Below, in pieces: positions 1-8,426 of a stretch of 64,000 nucleotides of DNA (positions are counted from its first letter, which is position 1; the number at the start of each line of letters is the position of its first letter). Origin of the DNA: JBHGAV01 sp041946685. Its GTDB lineage: Bacteria; Acidobacteriota; Terriglobia; Bryobacterales; Bryobacteraceae. The translations under genes were made by a program, and so were the position numbers. The notes beneath the pieces are model-generated. The model did not search any database. It saw only the letters and a program-made list of their open reading frames with translations, and was not told the origin of the DNA. The stretch covers positions 1 to 64,000 of the forward strand of contig JBHGAV010000012.1 of assembly GCA_041946685.1 (NCBI GenBank). The letters are read 5' to 3'.

Positions 1-521
1 CGGGCCACGTCCCCATGGACCAGATCCAGATGCAGGTGGAGAAGGAAATGGAGATGTGCTACGAGGCGCCCTTCTACACGCTGGGCCCGCTGGTCACCGA
101 CATCGCGCCCGGCTACGATCACATCACGTCGGCCATCGGCGCGGCCATGATCGGCTGGTACGGCGCCTCAATGCTCTGCTACGTCACGCCCAAGGAGCAC
201 CTGGGATTGCCCAACCGCGACGACGTTCGGGCGGGCATCATCGCATACAAGATCGCGGCTCACGCGGCCGACGTGGCCCGGCGCCGCCTTGGAGCGCGGG
301 AGCGCGACGACGAGCTTTCACGGGCTCGCTACGCGTTTGATTGGAACAAGCAGTTCGAGCTGTCGCTCGACCCGGAGACCGCGCGTTCGATGCACGACGA
401 AACCTTGCCGGAAGCGGGCTTCAAAGAAGCCCACTACTGCTCGATGTGCGGCCCTAAGTTCTGTTCCATGAACATCTCGGCGCATGTAGACAGCCCGGTT
501 GAGGTCGAGCAGTCAAGCTGA
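1..521 (+). CDS. thiC: Phosphomethylpyrimidine synthase ThiC, C-terminal part
   Basis: Partial gene entering from the left edge; the reading frame is open from the first bases (GHVPMDQIQ), so the start lies outside the window. ThiC is the radical-SAM enzyme that converts aminoimidazole ribotide to the hydroxymethylpyrimidine phosphate of thiamine. Visible family signatures are the segment LGPLVTDIAPGYDHITSAIG and the C-terminal cluster motif CSMCGPKFCSM, whose three cysteines bind the 4Fe-4S cluster. The stop is TGA at 519-521. Established family knowledge gives the reaction; the sequence shows the motifs directly. A thiamine riboswitch would lie upstream of the window and cannot be assessed. 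Confidence 0.96.
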   Translation, partial: GHVPMDQIQMQVEKEMEMCYEAPFYTLGPLVTDIAPGYDHITSAIGAAMIGWYGASMLCYVTPKEHLGLPNRDDVRAGIIAYKIAAHAADVARRRLGARERDDELSRARYAFDWNKQFELSLDPETARSMHDETLPEAGFKEAHYCSMCGPKFCSMNISAHVDSPVEVEQSS

Positions 522-578
522 CTTGTGCCGCCCGTCCGGCGCCGGCCGGTGTATGCTGGTAGCCACCGGGAGGCGGCG

Positions 579-989
579 ATGGACAAGTTCGCGCTGACCA
601 AGACCATCGAGGCCAGGAAGCTCAACCCCAGGACACGGGTTCCCACCGGCGAGCCGGCGGTTACGATCCCATTCGGCGCCGTGATCCAGGATCTGGTCGA
701 GGATCGCGACGTCATCAAGTTCAACTATCTCGGATTGCCCTACCAGTGTCCGGCGCCCGTTCTCTTCGAGGCCGTCGAGCGTGTGCAGCAGGCCGGGAAA
801 CCCGCGGAGGTGACGCCTGCGCCCCGGACGGCGCCGGCGCTCGAGTGGCAGGAAGTCGGCTCGAGTCTCGGCAGAGTCCTTCGCGCCAAGGTCCCCGGAG
901 GGTGGCTGGTCTGGAGCGGCTCCGCGGAAACCAGCCCGTCTTTCTTCCCAGACCCTCAGCACCTCTGGGACGGCGGCTCTTTGCCGTAG
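579..989 (+). CDS. Hypothetical protein, 136 aa
   Basis: Unrecognised soluble protein. The start at 579 (MDKFALTKTI) is chosen because GGGAGG lies 7-8 bases upstream; an earlier in-frame ATG at 525 has no such site. The N-terminal half (about residues 1-70) looks like a compact beta-rich domain (TIPFGAVIQDLVEDRDVIKF, YLGLPYQCP), followed by a Pro/Ala linker and a tryptophan-containing C-terminus. A TATGCT box at 552-557 could be its -10 element. No catalytic motif is apparent. It sits just downstream of thiC, but a link to thiamine metabolism cannot be inferred. Confidence 0.6.
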   Translation: MDKFALTKTIEARKLNPRTRVPTGEPAVTIPFGAVIQDLVEDRDVIKFNYLGLPYQCPAPVLFEAVERVQQAGKPAEVTPAPRTAPALEWQEVGSSLGRVLRAKVPGGWLVWSGSAETSPSFFPDPQHLWDGGSLP

Positions 990-993
990 CGGA

Positions 994-1173
994 TCATTCG
1001 TCTTCGGCCTGCTTCTCTACCCAGCGCCTGGCGGCCAGGGCGCTCGAAAACCCGGGTCTGCGTTCGGTCCAGGCCTTGCCGGTGCGTGTGTTGCGGTAGA
1101 CATAGCCCGACCAAGTGTCCCCCTCCTCGAGCCGCGCGTATCCGACCGGCGAGCTCCACCAGCCGGGATTCAC
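994..1173 (-). CDS. Small hypothetical protein, 59 aa, GTG start
   Basis: A short minus-strand frame with protein-like composition: it begins MNPGWWSSPVGYARLEEGD and continues with WSGYVYRNTRTGKAWTE before a basic C-terminus ending VEKQAEDE. An in-frame stop lies three codons upstream of the GTG (1171-1173), so that start is nearly forced. The Shine-Dalgarno match is weak (GTGAGAG). The stop is at 994-996, four bases after the convergent plus-strand gene ends. The regular aromatic and charged pattern is unlike a shadow of another gene. Function unknown; it could also be a remnant of a longer gene. Confidence 0.4.
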   Translation of the reverse strand: MNPGWWSSPVGYARLEEGDTWSGYVYRNTRTGKAWTERRPGFSSALAARRWVEKQAEDE

Positions 1174-1361
1174 GCGCTCTCACTTGACTCGCTCAACCTG
1201 GTCCATCCTGCGCCGCCCGACCCGGCCGGCTCGATGCCGGACTACCACTGCCAGAAGGGGCTCGCAGCGCAGGAGTCTGCGGAGGTACGGCCCCGGATCA
1301 TGTGTCCCGCACTCAGGCGCCGAAGATCGGCTCAACATTGCCTTCGATCAGCCGATGAAGA

Positions 1362-2126
1362 ATGACGGAGGATTCGGACTACACTACCGGGCGAGGGTAT
1401 TCACGCCTCGGAGAGTGGGGGGCACCGCAGATGCTGCGCATCTTTGACCAGGAGGAATCCGAGCGGCAACCCGACAAGAAGCTCCTGCTGGACCGTCTTC
1501 AGGAGGCCGCCACTCCAGAGCCCCCGACGAAGAGGGAGCAGCCTTCCGCACCCCTGGCTGCCGAAAAGCCTGTGGCGGCCACGGCTCGTTCTTCCCTCAA
1601 GCCACCCGAGCGCAAGCCCGTCATTGCGCTCTCTGACGTGCCCGCCTGGCCCGCGCCAGCCGCCGTTGAGCCCCCGGCGGCGCCCGTCCCTCCCGAAATG
1701 CAGGCGCTGGCGGAGCAGTTCGCTCGTGGTTTCTGGGGCGTGCTTATCAAGACGGTAAGAGACTGCCAGGTGCCGGCGGCGGAGGACCACCGCAAACTGC
1801 AGACGACTCTCGATCTCCAGGCCAAGACGGCCATGGAAGTGGAAGAACTGCGCTCCGACCTCAATGCCGCCTATGAGAGGATCGACTCATTGGCGATGAC
1901 GTTGCAGGAGATCTCCACGAAAGCCAGGAAGGTCGAGGACGGCATGAAGGACGCTCAGCAGGAGCTGGCAAAACGCCTTGAAGTGCAAGCCGAAGTCATT
2001 CGGAACCTGCACAGCGGACTACAGGCGCGCGAAGAGGAACTGGACAAGGTTCTCACCGCCTTCCAGTCCTTGCGCGGCACGGGCGGCGAACGCACGTCCC
2101 GCAGGGCTCTGCCTGAGAAACTCTGA
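1362..2126 (+). CDS. Hypothetical coiled-coil protein
   Basis: A protein of up to 254 residues. After a Pro/Ala/Glu-rich, probably disordered region (about residues 40-110) comes a helix-rich C-terminal half from about residue 110, with heptad-like leucine and alanine spacing (LQTTLDLQAKTAMEVEELRS, ELAKRLEVQAEVIRNLHSGL) that should form a coiled coil. No signal peptide or membrane segment is seen. The start is uncertain: 1362 has a weak ribosome site, while ATG 1431 (MLRIFDQEESE) follows a purine-rich GGAGAGTGGGGGG and may be the true start. Function not recognised; a structural or scaffolding role is only a guess. Confidence 0.6.
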   Translation: MTEDSDYTTGRGYSRLGEWGAPQMLRIFDQEESERQPDKKLLLDRLQEAATPEPPTKREQPSAPLAAEKPVAATARSSLKPPERKPVIALSDVPAWPAPAAVEPPAAPVPPEMQALAEQFARGFWGVLIKTVRDCQVPAAEDHRKLQTTLDLQAKTAMEVEELRSDLNAAYERIDSLAMTLQEISTKARKVEDGMKDAQQELAKRLEVQAEVIRNLHSGLQAREEELDKVLTAFQSLRGTGGERTSRRALPEKL

Positions 2127-2238
2127 CCGGCGTTGAGGCCTGGGTCCCTTCGGACCGCCGCCGGGCATCCCCCGCCCTGTGTTATCCTTGAAGGGTACGA
2201 AATCGAGATTACGAGAAGACAAGGAGCATCCACTCTAG

Positions 2239-2508
2239 ATGGCACTGGCGGCAGACGTCAAAAGCCGGGTGATCGGTACATACCGGGTCCATCACACGGA
2301 TACCGGTTCCCCTGAGGTGCAGGTCGCGATTCTCAGTCAGCGGATCGCCGAACTGACCGAGCATTTCAAGTCTCACAAGAAGGACCATCACTCGCGGAGA
2401 GGTCTGCTGGCCATGGTAGCCCGGCGTCGTCGGCTCCTGAAGTATCTGAAGGCTTGCAGCCCTGAGAGATATCAGGCGCTTATCCAGAAGCTGGGCATTC
2501 GCCGCTAG
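2239..2508 (+). CDS. rpsO: 30S ribosomal protein S15
   Basis: Full-length 89-residue S15, which binds the central domain of 16S rRNA early in small-subunit assembly. Family hallmarks are HHTDTGSPEVQVAILSQRI, LTEHFKSHKKDHHSRRGLL and the basic C-terminus. AAGGAGC lies about 12 bases before the ATG. It is followed 145 bases later by pnp, the classic rpsO-pnp arrangement. In other bacteria S15 represses its own translation through a leader pseudoknot; I did not identify one here. Confidence 0.98.
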   Translation: MALAADVKSRVIGTYRVHHTDTGSPEVQVAILSQRIAELTEHFKSHKKDHHSRRGLLAMVARRRRLLKYLKACSPERYQALIQKLGIRR

Positions 2509-2588
2509 GTTGGTGCGGGCGACAGCCCATTGCCACAGACCGGCAGAAGTAGCCAAGATCACGCGGCCGAGGGCCGAGTGATGCGAGA

Positions 2589-2605
2589 CGTCCCCGCTGG
2601 GGACG
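2589..2605 (+). other. Stem-loop between rpsO and pnp
   Basis: A perfect 7-bp inverted repeat, CGTCCCC (2589-2595) and GGGGACG (2599-2605), with a 3-base loop. No T-run follows, so it is not a standard intrinsic terminator. In Escherichia coli the rpsO-pnp spacer carries an RNase III-cleaved hairpin used for pnp autoregulation; this shorter hairpin sits in the equivalent place. A similar role is inference only. Confidence 0.45.
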
Positions 2606-2653
2606 CCGACCCCGCCATTGTCAACTCCAGTCTCCTATTTGGAGAAAGTTCCC

Positions 2654-4759
2654 ATGATGCATACCGTAGAAATCGACCTGGATGGTCGAAAGCTAAGCCT
2701 GGAGACAGGCAAGATCGCCAAGCAGGCGGGTGGCTCCGTAGTTGTCCGCCTCGGCGATACCGTGGTGCTGGTCACCGCGTGCAGTGCGGAGGAGCCTAAG
2801 CCCGGCGCCTCCTTCTTCCCCCTCACAGTCGACTACCGTGAGTACACTTACGCCGCCGGCCGGTTTCCGGGCGGCTTCATCAAGCGGGAAGGCAGGCCGA
2901 CCGAGAAGGAAATCCTCACTTGCCGGATGATCGACCGGCCCATCCGTCCGCTCTTCCCCGAAGGGTATTCTTGCGAAACTCAGATCATCGGCATGGTGCT
3001 ATCAGCGGATCCGGACGTCGATCCGGCCCCGCTCGCCATGGTCGGAGCCGCTGCCGCCCTGGCCATTTCGGATATTCCGTTTGAGCACACCCTCGCCGCC
3101 GTCACCGTCGCCAGCGTGAACGGCAAGCTGATTGCCGACCCTTCCCACACCGAGCTTCGGGAGTCCAAGCTGACCATCGTGGTCGCGGCTTCCGACGACG
3201 GCATCGTGATGGTGGAGGCGGGCTCCACCGGGGCCAGCGAGGCCGAGGTCCTCGAGGCCATTGAATTCGGACACCAGAGCTGCCGCAAGATCACCCGCGG
3301 CATCCGCGAGCTGGTGGCCAAGGCGGGCAAGCCCAAGCGGGTGCATGTACCGCCGGTCATCAACCAGGAGCTTTACGACAGGATCGCCTCTGAGTGCAGG
3401 GCCGATCTGAGCGACGCCCTCAACACGGGCAAGTACCCCAAGCTCGAGAGCTACCACCGCGTGGCCGAATTGAAGGCGAAGGTCGTGGGGGCATATCCCG
3501 AGGAGCAGCAGGCCGAGGTGAAGGACCTGTTCGACCGGCTCAAGGAGCGGATCTTCCGCGACGAGATGCTCAAGGAACGCCGCCGCCCGGACGGCCGCGC
3601 GTTCGACCAGATTCGTCCGATCGACTGCGAGGTTGGCGTCCTGCCCCGCACCCACGGCTCGGGCCTGTTCACGCGCGGCGAGACCCAGGCACTGGTGACC
3701 GTCACGCTCGGCACCAAGGACGACGAGCAGCGTCTGGAGTTGCTCGAGAGCGGGGAGACCTCCAAGCGCTTCATGCTGCACTACAACTTCCCACCCTTCA
3801 GCGTCGGCGAGGTGGGCTTCATGCGCGGGGCCGGGAGGCGTGAGATCGGCCACGGCGCGCTGGGCGAGCGCGCCCTGGCGGCCGTGATTCCGGACGAGAA
3901 GACCTTCCCGTACACCATGCGGGTGGTCAGCGACATCCTGGAGTCGAACGGTTCCAGCTCGCAAGCCAGCATCTGCGGGGCCACCCTGGCCCTGATGGAC
4001 GCGGGCGTTCCCATCAAGGCCGCGGTCGCCGGCATCGCCATGGGCCTGGTGAAGGAGGGCGACGACTATGCCATCCTGACCGACATCGCGGGTGCCGAGG
4101 ACCATTACGGGGACATGGACTTCAAGGTCGCCGGGACCCGGGAGGGGATCACCGCCCTTCAGATGGACATCAAGGTCACCAATATTACAACCTCCATCAT
4201 GAAAGGGGCTTTGGAGCAGGCCCGCCAGGCGAGGCTATTCATCCTGGACAAGATGGCCGAGACCATCACCGCGCCGCGCGAGCAAATGTCTCCGTACGCT
4301 CCGCGCATCTACACTCTGACCATTCCCACCGACAAGATTCGCGAGGTGATTGGACCGGGCGGCAAGGTCATCCGCGGCATCATCGAGCAGACCGGCGTGA
4401 AAATCGACGTCGAGGACGACGGCACGGTGAACATTTTTGCTTCCGACGGTCCTTCGGCCCAGAAGGCGATCCAGATGGTCACCGACATCGCGGCCGTCGC
4501 CGAGGTGGGCAAGACCTATCTCGGCAAGGTGGTGCGGCTGGTGGAATTCGGGGCGTTCGTGGAGATCTTCCCCGGCACCGACGGCCTGCTACACATCAGC
4601 GAGATCTCCGAAAGCCGCGTCAAGAACGTTCGCGACGAGCTGAAGGAAGGCGACCAGATTCTGGTCAAGGTTCTGGCCCTCGAAGGCAACAAGATCAAGC
4701 TCAGCCGGAAGGCTGTTCTCCGCGAGCAGCGCGAGAAGCTCAAGGCCGAGAAGCGCTAA
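2654..4759 (+). CDS. pnp: Polyribonucleotide nucleotidyltransferase (PNPase)
   Basis: A 701-residue 3'-5' phosphorolytic exoribonuclease. It degrades RNA to nucleoside diphosphates and works as a trimer in mRNA turnover. The start at ATG 2654 (MMHTVEIDLDG) follows GGAGAAAG at the right spacing; an upstream TTG at 2618 has no site. The order is two RNase PH-like domains (about 1-220 and 310-530, the second with RRPDGRAFDQIRPI and NGSSSQAS), a KH domain near residues 555-600 (IREVIGPGGKVIRGI) and an S1 domain near 618-690 (GAFVEIFPGTDGLLHISEIS). Its last 20 bases overlap the end of the convergent rsmD gene. Confidence 0.98.
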   Translation: MMHTVEIDLDGRKLSLETGKIAKQAGGSVVVRLGDTVVLVTACSAEEPKPGASFFPLTVDYREYTYAAGRFPGGFIKREGRPTEKEILTCRMIDRPIRPLFPEGYSCETQIIGMVLSADPDVDPAPLAMVGAAAALAISDIPFEHTLAAVTVASVNGKLIADPSHTELRESKLTIVVAASDDGIVMVEAGSTGASEAEVLEAIEFGHQSCRKITRGIRELVAKAGKPKRVHVPPVINQELYDRIASECRADLSDALNTGKYPKLESYHRVAELKAKVVGAYPEEQQAEVKDLFDRLKERIFRDEMLKERRRPDGRAFDQIRPIDCEVGVLPRTHGSGLFTRGETQALVTVTLGTKDDEQRLELLESGETSKRFMLHYNFPPFSVGEVGFMRGAGRREIGHGALGERALAAVIPDEKTFPYTMRVVSDILESNGSSSQASICGATLALMDAGVPIKAAVAGIAMGLVKEGDDYAILTDIAGAEDHYGDMDFKVAGTREGITALQMDIKVTNITTSIMKGALEQARQARLFILDKMAETITAPREQMSPYAPRIYTLTIPTDKIREVIGPGGKVIRGIIEQTGVKIDVEDDGTVNIFASDGPSAQKAIQMVTDIAAVAEVGKTYLGKVVRLVEFGAFVEIFPGTDGLLHISEISESRVKNVRDELKEGDQILVKVLALEGNKIKLSRKAVLREQREKLKAEKR

Positions 4760-5291
4760 CCCCGCCGGCCGGCTCGAAGAAGGTGAGTACGTTGTCCCCC
4801 TGGCGCAGGACCCGTGTCCGGGCGAGGGTGCCATAGGCCTCATTCAGCTCGAGGCGGACGTCGTGCTGCACGATGACCAGTTGCGGGGGAATCGCCCCCA
4901 GCAGGGCCAGTGCCTGCCGGTACTCGCGTTCGAGGTCGTAAGGCGGGTCGAGAAAGACGATATCCGCGGCCACCCGTTCCAGGTGCTTCAGGGCGGGCGC
5001 GCACACCACGACGGCGCGATTCCGCGCCCCGAGCGAGTCCAGGTTCTGCTCGATGAGGAGGGCCGCCGGGCGGTGCCTTTCGAGAAATACGACACGCGCC
5101 GCGCCGCGGCTGAGAGCCTCGATGCCCACGGCGCCCGAGCCGGCGTATGCGTCCAGGAAAGTACAGCCTTCCAGCCGGGGAGCGAGCACGTTGAACAGCG
5201 CCTCGCGCAGGCGGTCCGGCGTGGGCCGCATGGCGTTGCCGGGCAGGGCTTTCAGGCGCCGGCTGCGCCACTCGCCGCCAATCACTCGCAT
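4740..5291 (-). CDS. rsmD: 16S rRNA (guanine966-N2)-methyltransferase RsmD
   Basis: A 183-residue SAM-dependent methyltransferase that modifies G966 of 16S rRNA in the assembled small subunit. It has the family N-terminus MRVIGGEWRSRRLKALPG with the downstream RPTPDRLREALFN block, motif I LDAYAGSGAVGIEALSRGA (about 46-64) and the catalytic DPPY at 115-118. Its ATG overlaps the recG stop by one base (TGATG), so the two genes are translationally coupled. The 3' end overlaps pnp by 20 bases tail to tail. Confidence 0.95.
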   Translation of the reverse strand: MRVIGGEWRSRRLKALPGNAMRPTPDRLREALFNVLAPRLEGCTFLDAYAGSGAVGIEALSRGAARVVFLERHRPAALLIEQNLDSLGARNRAVVVCAPALKHLERVAADIVFLDPPYDLEREYRQALALLGAIPPQLVIVQHDVRLELNEAYGTLARTRVLRQGDNVLTFFEPAGGVSASRP

Positions 5292-7390
5292 CAGGCCACC
5301 TCCACCAGGCCGTAACGGCGCTGCCAGTGGTCGCGGAGGTAGCTCACCGCGCGGCGAAGTTCCTCGGTCGAGGGCGGCGTGTTTACGAACGCGGCCGCCT
5401 CGCTCCGGGCCAGCTCCAGCAGTTCAATGTCGCGGATGAGGTTGGCGATGCGAAACGCCGGGAGTCCCGATTGGCGCGTGCCGAAAAACTCGCCCGGCCC
5501 CCGCAGCTTCAGATCCATCTCCGCGATCAGGAAGCCGTCCGTTGAATCCACCAGCGCGCGGATGCGCTCCCGGGCCGTCTGGCCGAGCTTCTGCGTCACA
5601 AGGATGCAGTAGCTCTGCTGGGCCCCGCGGCCCACCCGCCCGCGCAACTGGTGGAGCTGCGCCAGGCCGAAGCGCTCCGCCTGCTCGATCACCATGACGG
5701 TGGCGTTCGGCACATCGACGCCTACTTCGATCACCGTGGTCGAGACCAGGATCTTCAATTCGCCCCGCTTGAATCTCTCCATGACGGACTCTTTCTCGTT
5801 CGCGGGCATCCGCCCGTGCAGCAGGCCCACGGGCAAGCCGGGGAAGACCACATCGGCAAGGTGGCGGTGCATCTTCTGGGCCGCTTTCAGGTCCTTCGTC
5901 TCCGACTCCTCGATGACCGGGTAGACCACGTAGGCCTGGCGGCCTTGGTCGACCTGCTTCTTGAGAAAGCTGTACACCAGTTCCACCTGCTCGCCGGTGA
6001 CATGCTTGGTAACGATGGGTCTGCGTCCGGGAGGCAGTTCATCGAGGACGGAGACGTCCAGGTCACCGTAAAGCGTCATCGCCAGCGTGCGCGGGATGGG
6101 TGTGGCGGTCATCACCAGCACGTCCGGCGACACGCCCTTCCGCATGAACTGGAGTCGCTGCATCACGCCGAAGCGATGCTGCTCGTCCACGATGGCCAGC
6201 CCAAGACACTGGAACTCGACGTCCTGTTCCAGCAGCGCATGCGTGCCCACCACCACCTGGGCCCGCCCCTCTGCCACCAACCTGCGGAGCCTTGTCCTCT
6301 CGACCGCCGTGGCGGAACCGGTGAGCAGCACGACCGTGTAGTCGAGGCCGGCGAACAGGTTCTTCAGGTAGTAATAATGCTGCTGCGCCAGGATCTCGGT
6401 CGGGGCGAGCACCGCAACCTGGTACCCGTTTTCGATCGCGATGATCGCGGCCTGGGCGGCGACCAGGGTCTTGCCGCTCCCCACGTCGCCCTGGAGCAGC
6501 CGGTTCATCGGGTGCGGCCTGGCCATATCGTGCGCAATCTCGCCGAGCACGCGCTTCTGAGCCGCGGTCGGCCTGAAGGGAAGCATGCGCTTGATCTGGC
6601 TTCGCGCCCGTTCGGACAGGGAGAACGCGATGCCTGCCTGCCGGCGCGCCGCGGTGCGCTTAAGGGCCAGCCCGCACTCCAGCCAGAACAGCTCCTCGAA
6701 GATCAAGCGGAACTGCGCCGGGCTCCGGAACGCGTTGAGCACTCGCAGATCCGCATCCGGAGAAGGAAAGTGGAGTTGGTTCAGAGCAGTCCAGCGATCC
6801 AGCAGTTTCAGGCGCCTGCGGACCGTCCCGGGCAACGGATCCTCCGCTGGCGGGAGAGCTCGCAACGCGGCGTCCAGCAACCTTCGGAACACCCGGGTGG
6901 TGATCCTGCCGGCCGCTTCGTAGATGGGCACCACCCGCCCGACGTGCAACGAGGCATCCCCTTCGTCCTCCTCTCCGGAGAGGATTTCGAATTCGGGATG
7001 CAGCATGGCGATTCCGCCGCCGCGAGTGTCCCACTCGACCTTGCCATACAGGGCTACTCTCTGGCCGGTTTCCAGGACATCGGCCAGGTAGCCGGCATGG
7101 AACCACTTCCCGCTGAGTGTGGCTCCCGAGGAGTCCGAGAAGACGGCCTCGAACATGCCGAGTTCGCGCCGCCGGAAGCCGGCCACCTTGGCCGAGCGTA
7201 CGGTGCAGATGACCGTCGCCATCTCTCCCGGCGCGAGTTCCGATATCGGTTTCAGATTGCTGCGGTCCTCATACCGGAAGGGCGCATAGACGAGCAGGTC
7301 CTCCACCGTGGATATGCCCTTGGCCTCCAGCACCTCTGCCCGCGCCGGACCCACGCCCTTCACGTACTTGACGGGAGTCGCTAGATTCAC
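5291..7390 (-). CDS. recG: ATP-dependent DNA helicase RecG
   Basis: A 699-residue branched-DNA helicase that remodels stalled forks and Holliday junctions. The N-terminal wedge region starts TPVKYVKGVGPARAEVLEAKG. Helicase motifs follow: Walker A LQGDVGSGKTLVAAQAA, DEQHRFG (motif II), MTATPIPRTLAMTLYGD (motif III), VIEVGVDVPNATVM, and QLRGRVGRG (motif VI), with the family C-terminal ARSEAA region. I place the start at GTG 7390, which gives the usual RecG length. A longer frame reaches 7552 but would run into the divergent cupin gene at 7461. No strong ribosome site precedes the GTG. Confidence 0.95.
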   Translation of the reverse strand: MNLATPVKYVKGVGPARAEVLEAKGISTVEDLLVYAPFRYEDRSNLKPISELAPGEMATVICTVRSAKVAGFRRRELGMFEAVFSDSSGATLSGKWFHAGYLADVLETGQRVALYGKVEWDTRGGGIAMLHPEFEILSGEEDEGDASLHVGRVVPIYEAAGRITTRVFRRLLDAALRALPPAEDPLPGTVRRRLKLLDRWTALNQLHFPSPDADLRVLNAFRSPAQFRLIFEELFWLECGLALKRTAARRQAGIAFSLSERARSQIKRMLPFRPTAAQKRVLGEIAHDMARPHPMNRLLQGDVGSGKTLVAAQAAIIAIENGYQVAVLAPTEILAQQHYYYLKNLFAGLDYTVVLLTGSATAVERTRLRRLVAEGRAQVVVGTHALLEQDVEFQCLGLAIVDEQHRFGVMQRLQFMRKGVSPDVLVMTATPIPRTLAMTLYGDLDVSVLDELPPGRRPIVTKHVTGEQVELVYSFLKKQVDQGRQAYVVYPVIEESETKDLKAAQKMHRHLADVVFPGLPVGLLHGRMPANEKESVMERFKRGELKILVSTTVIEVGVDVPNATVMVIEQAERFGLAQLHQLRGRVGRGAQQSYCILVTQKLGQTARERIRALVDSTDGFLIAEMDLKLRGPGEFFGTRQSGLPAFRIANLIRDIELLELARSEAAAFVNTPPSTEELRRAVSYLRDHWQRRYGLVEVA

Positions 7391-7460
7391 CGAGAAGTTC
7401 AGTGTACACTGGCGATTGCGCCGCCGAGCACGTGGCGGGAGTCCAAGAGGAGAGAGGGAT

Positions 7461-8408
7461 ATGAGAGTCATTCTCGTTGCCGGATTGCTGACTTGCTCCA
7501 CGATGCCTGCCCAGCCGCTGGCGCAGCGCATCGGCCACACCGACCCGGCCAAGTACTTTGTCTCTAGGCCAACCCATGCGGGAGCCGGCGAACTGCATTA
7601 CATGACGCTGCTGCCCCGCGGCGCGGTGACCGACCTGAACTTCGTGCATCGCGGCATCATTCTGCCCAAAAGCGGGATCGGCCATCACTTCCACAACAAC
7701 TCGGAGGAGATGTTCCTGATCTTCGGGGGAGAGGCGGAGTTTACGGTTAACGGGCGGACTTCCCGTGTGCAGGGCCCCGTAGGAGTGGCCTCCAAGGCAG
7801 GGAATTCGCATGCCATCTACAACCCCGGTAACCGCCCGCTCGAATGGATGAACATCAACTTCCGGGCGCCGAACGCGCCGCCGGTTCCTCCCACGCCCGC
7901 AGCCGGAGCGCCGGCGAGGGGTGGGGCTCCGGGAAGAGGCGGCTTTTCGTACACGATGGATTCCACGGCCACTTTCGACCTTGGGGACGACCGTGTGGGG
8001 GTGCCTCTCGATCCAGTGCCGGTTTTCATCACCACGCGGCTGTATCGGGACCTTCTGCAGCCCGTGGCAGGGCTGAGCGGAGGCAAGGGGACGGTTCTGG
8101 TCCGGCGCGCTCTCGGACCTTCCGTGTACGTCGGCAACTGGGCCTTTGTGGACCACCTGGTTCTGCCTCCAGGCACTTCGGTCGGCCGTCACCGCCATCA
8201 GGGCGTGGACGAGATCTATTACGTGATGAACGGCGAGGGCACGGTGGCCGTTGGGGCAGAGACCGCTCCTGTTCGCCGGTACGACGCAGTGCCCATCCGC
8301 GCCAAGGAAGTGCACGCCCTGGAAAACACCGGCCCGCTGGACCTGGAATTGATGGTGGTGGGCGTCGCGCTGGAGAAGGGCCGGCTGGACAGCGAAGACG
8401 TTAAGTAA
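7461..8408 (+). CDS. Secreted double-cupin protein
   Basis: A 315-residue protein with an N-terminal signal peptide (MRVILVAGLLTCSTMPAQ, probable cleavage near residue 19) and two cupin barrels. The first carries the metal-type histidines GIGHHFHNNSEEMFLIFGG, the second GTSVGRHRHQGVDEIYYVM with NGEGTV. A Pro/Ala/Gly-rich linker separates them. AGAGGGAT precedes the ATG. It is a clear paralogue of the gene at 13282; both share VAQRI/LAQRI.HTDP after the signal, the HRGII.PKSGIGHHFHN block and LRPVAG-type segments. Together they flank the Oar-type receptor. Periplasmic enzyme or binding function is inference; the substrate is unknown. Confidence 0.85.
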   Translation: MRVILVAGLLTCSTMPAQPLAQRIGHTDPAKYFVSRPTHAGAGELHYMTLLPRGAVTDLNFVHRGIILPKSGIGHHFHNNSEEMFLIFGGEAEFTVNGRTSRVQGPVGVASKAGNSHAIYNPGNRPLEWMNINFRAPNAPPVPPTPAAGAPARGGAPGRGGFSYTMDSTATFDLGDDRVGVPLDPVPVFITTRLYRDLLQPVAGLSGGKGTVLVRRALGPSVYVGNWAFVDHLVLPPGTSVGRHRHQGVDEIYYVMNGEGTVAVGAETAPVRRYDAVPIRAKEVHALENTGPLDLELMVVGVALEKGRLDSEDVK

Positions 8409-8426
8409 GGCGGACTTCAGCTCGGT

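Noticed and set aside
1233..1370. A short plus-strand frame starting MPDYHCQKG before the coiled-coil gene
   Set aside because: No ribosome site, basic random-looking end and no recognisable pattern; probably noncoding.
5651..7384. A 577-codon plus-strand frame opposite recG
   Set aside because: RecG carries every helicase motif on the other strand; this frame is a His/Arg/Gln-rich shadow.
7391..7552. Longer recG start at 7552
   Set aside because: It would overlap the divergent cupin start and exceed the normal RecG length with low-complexity residues.
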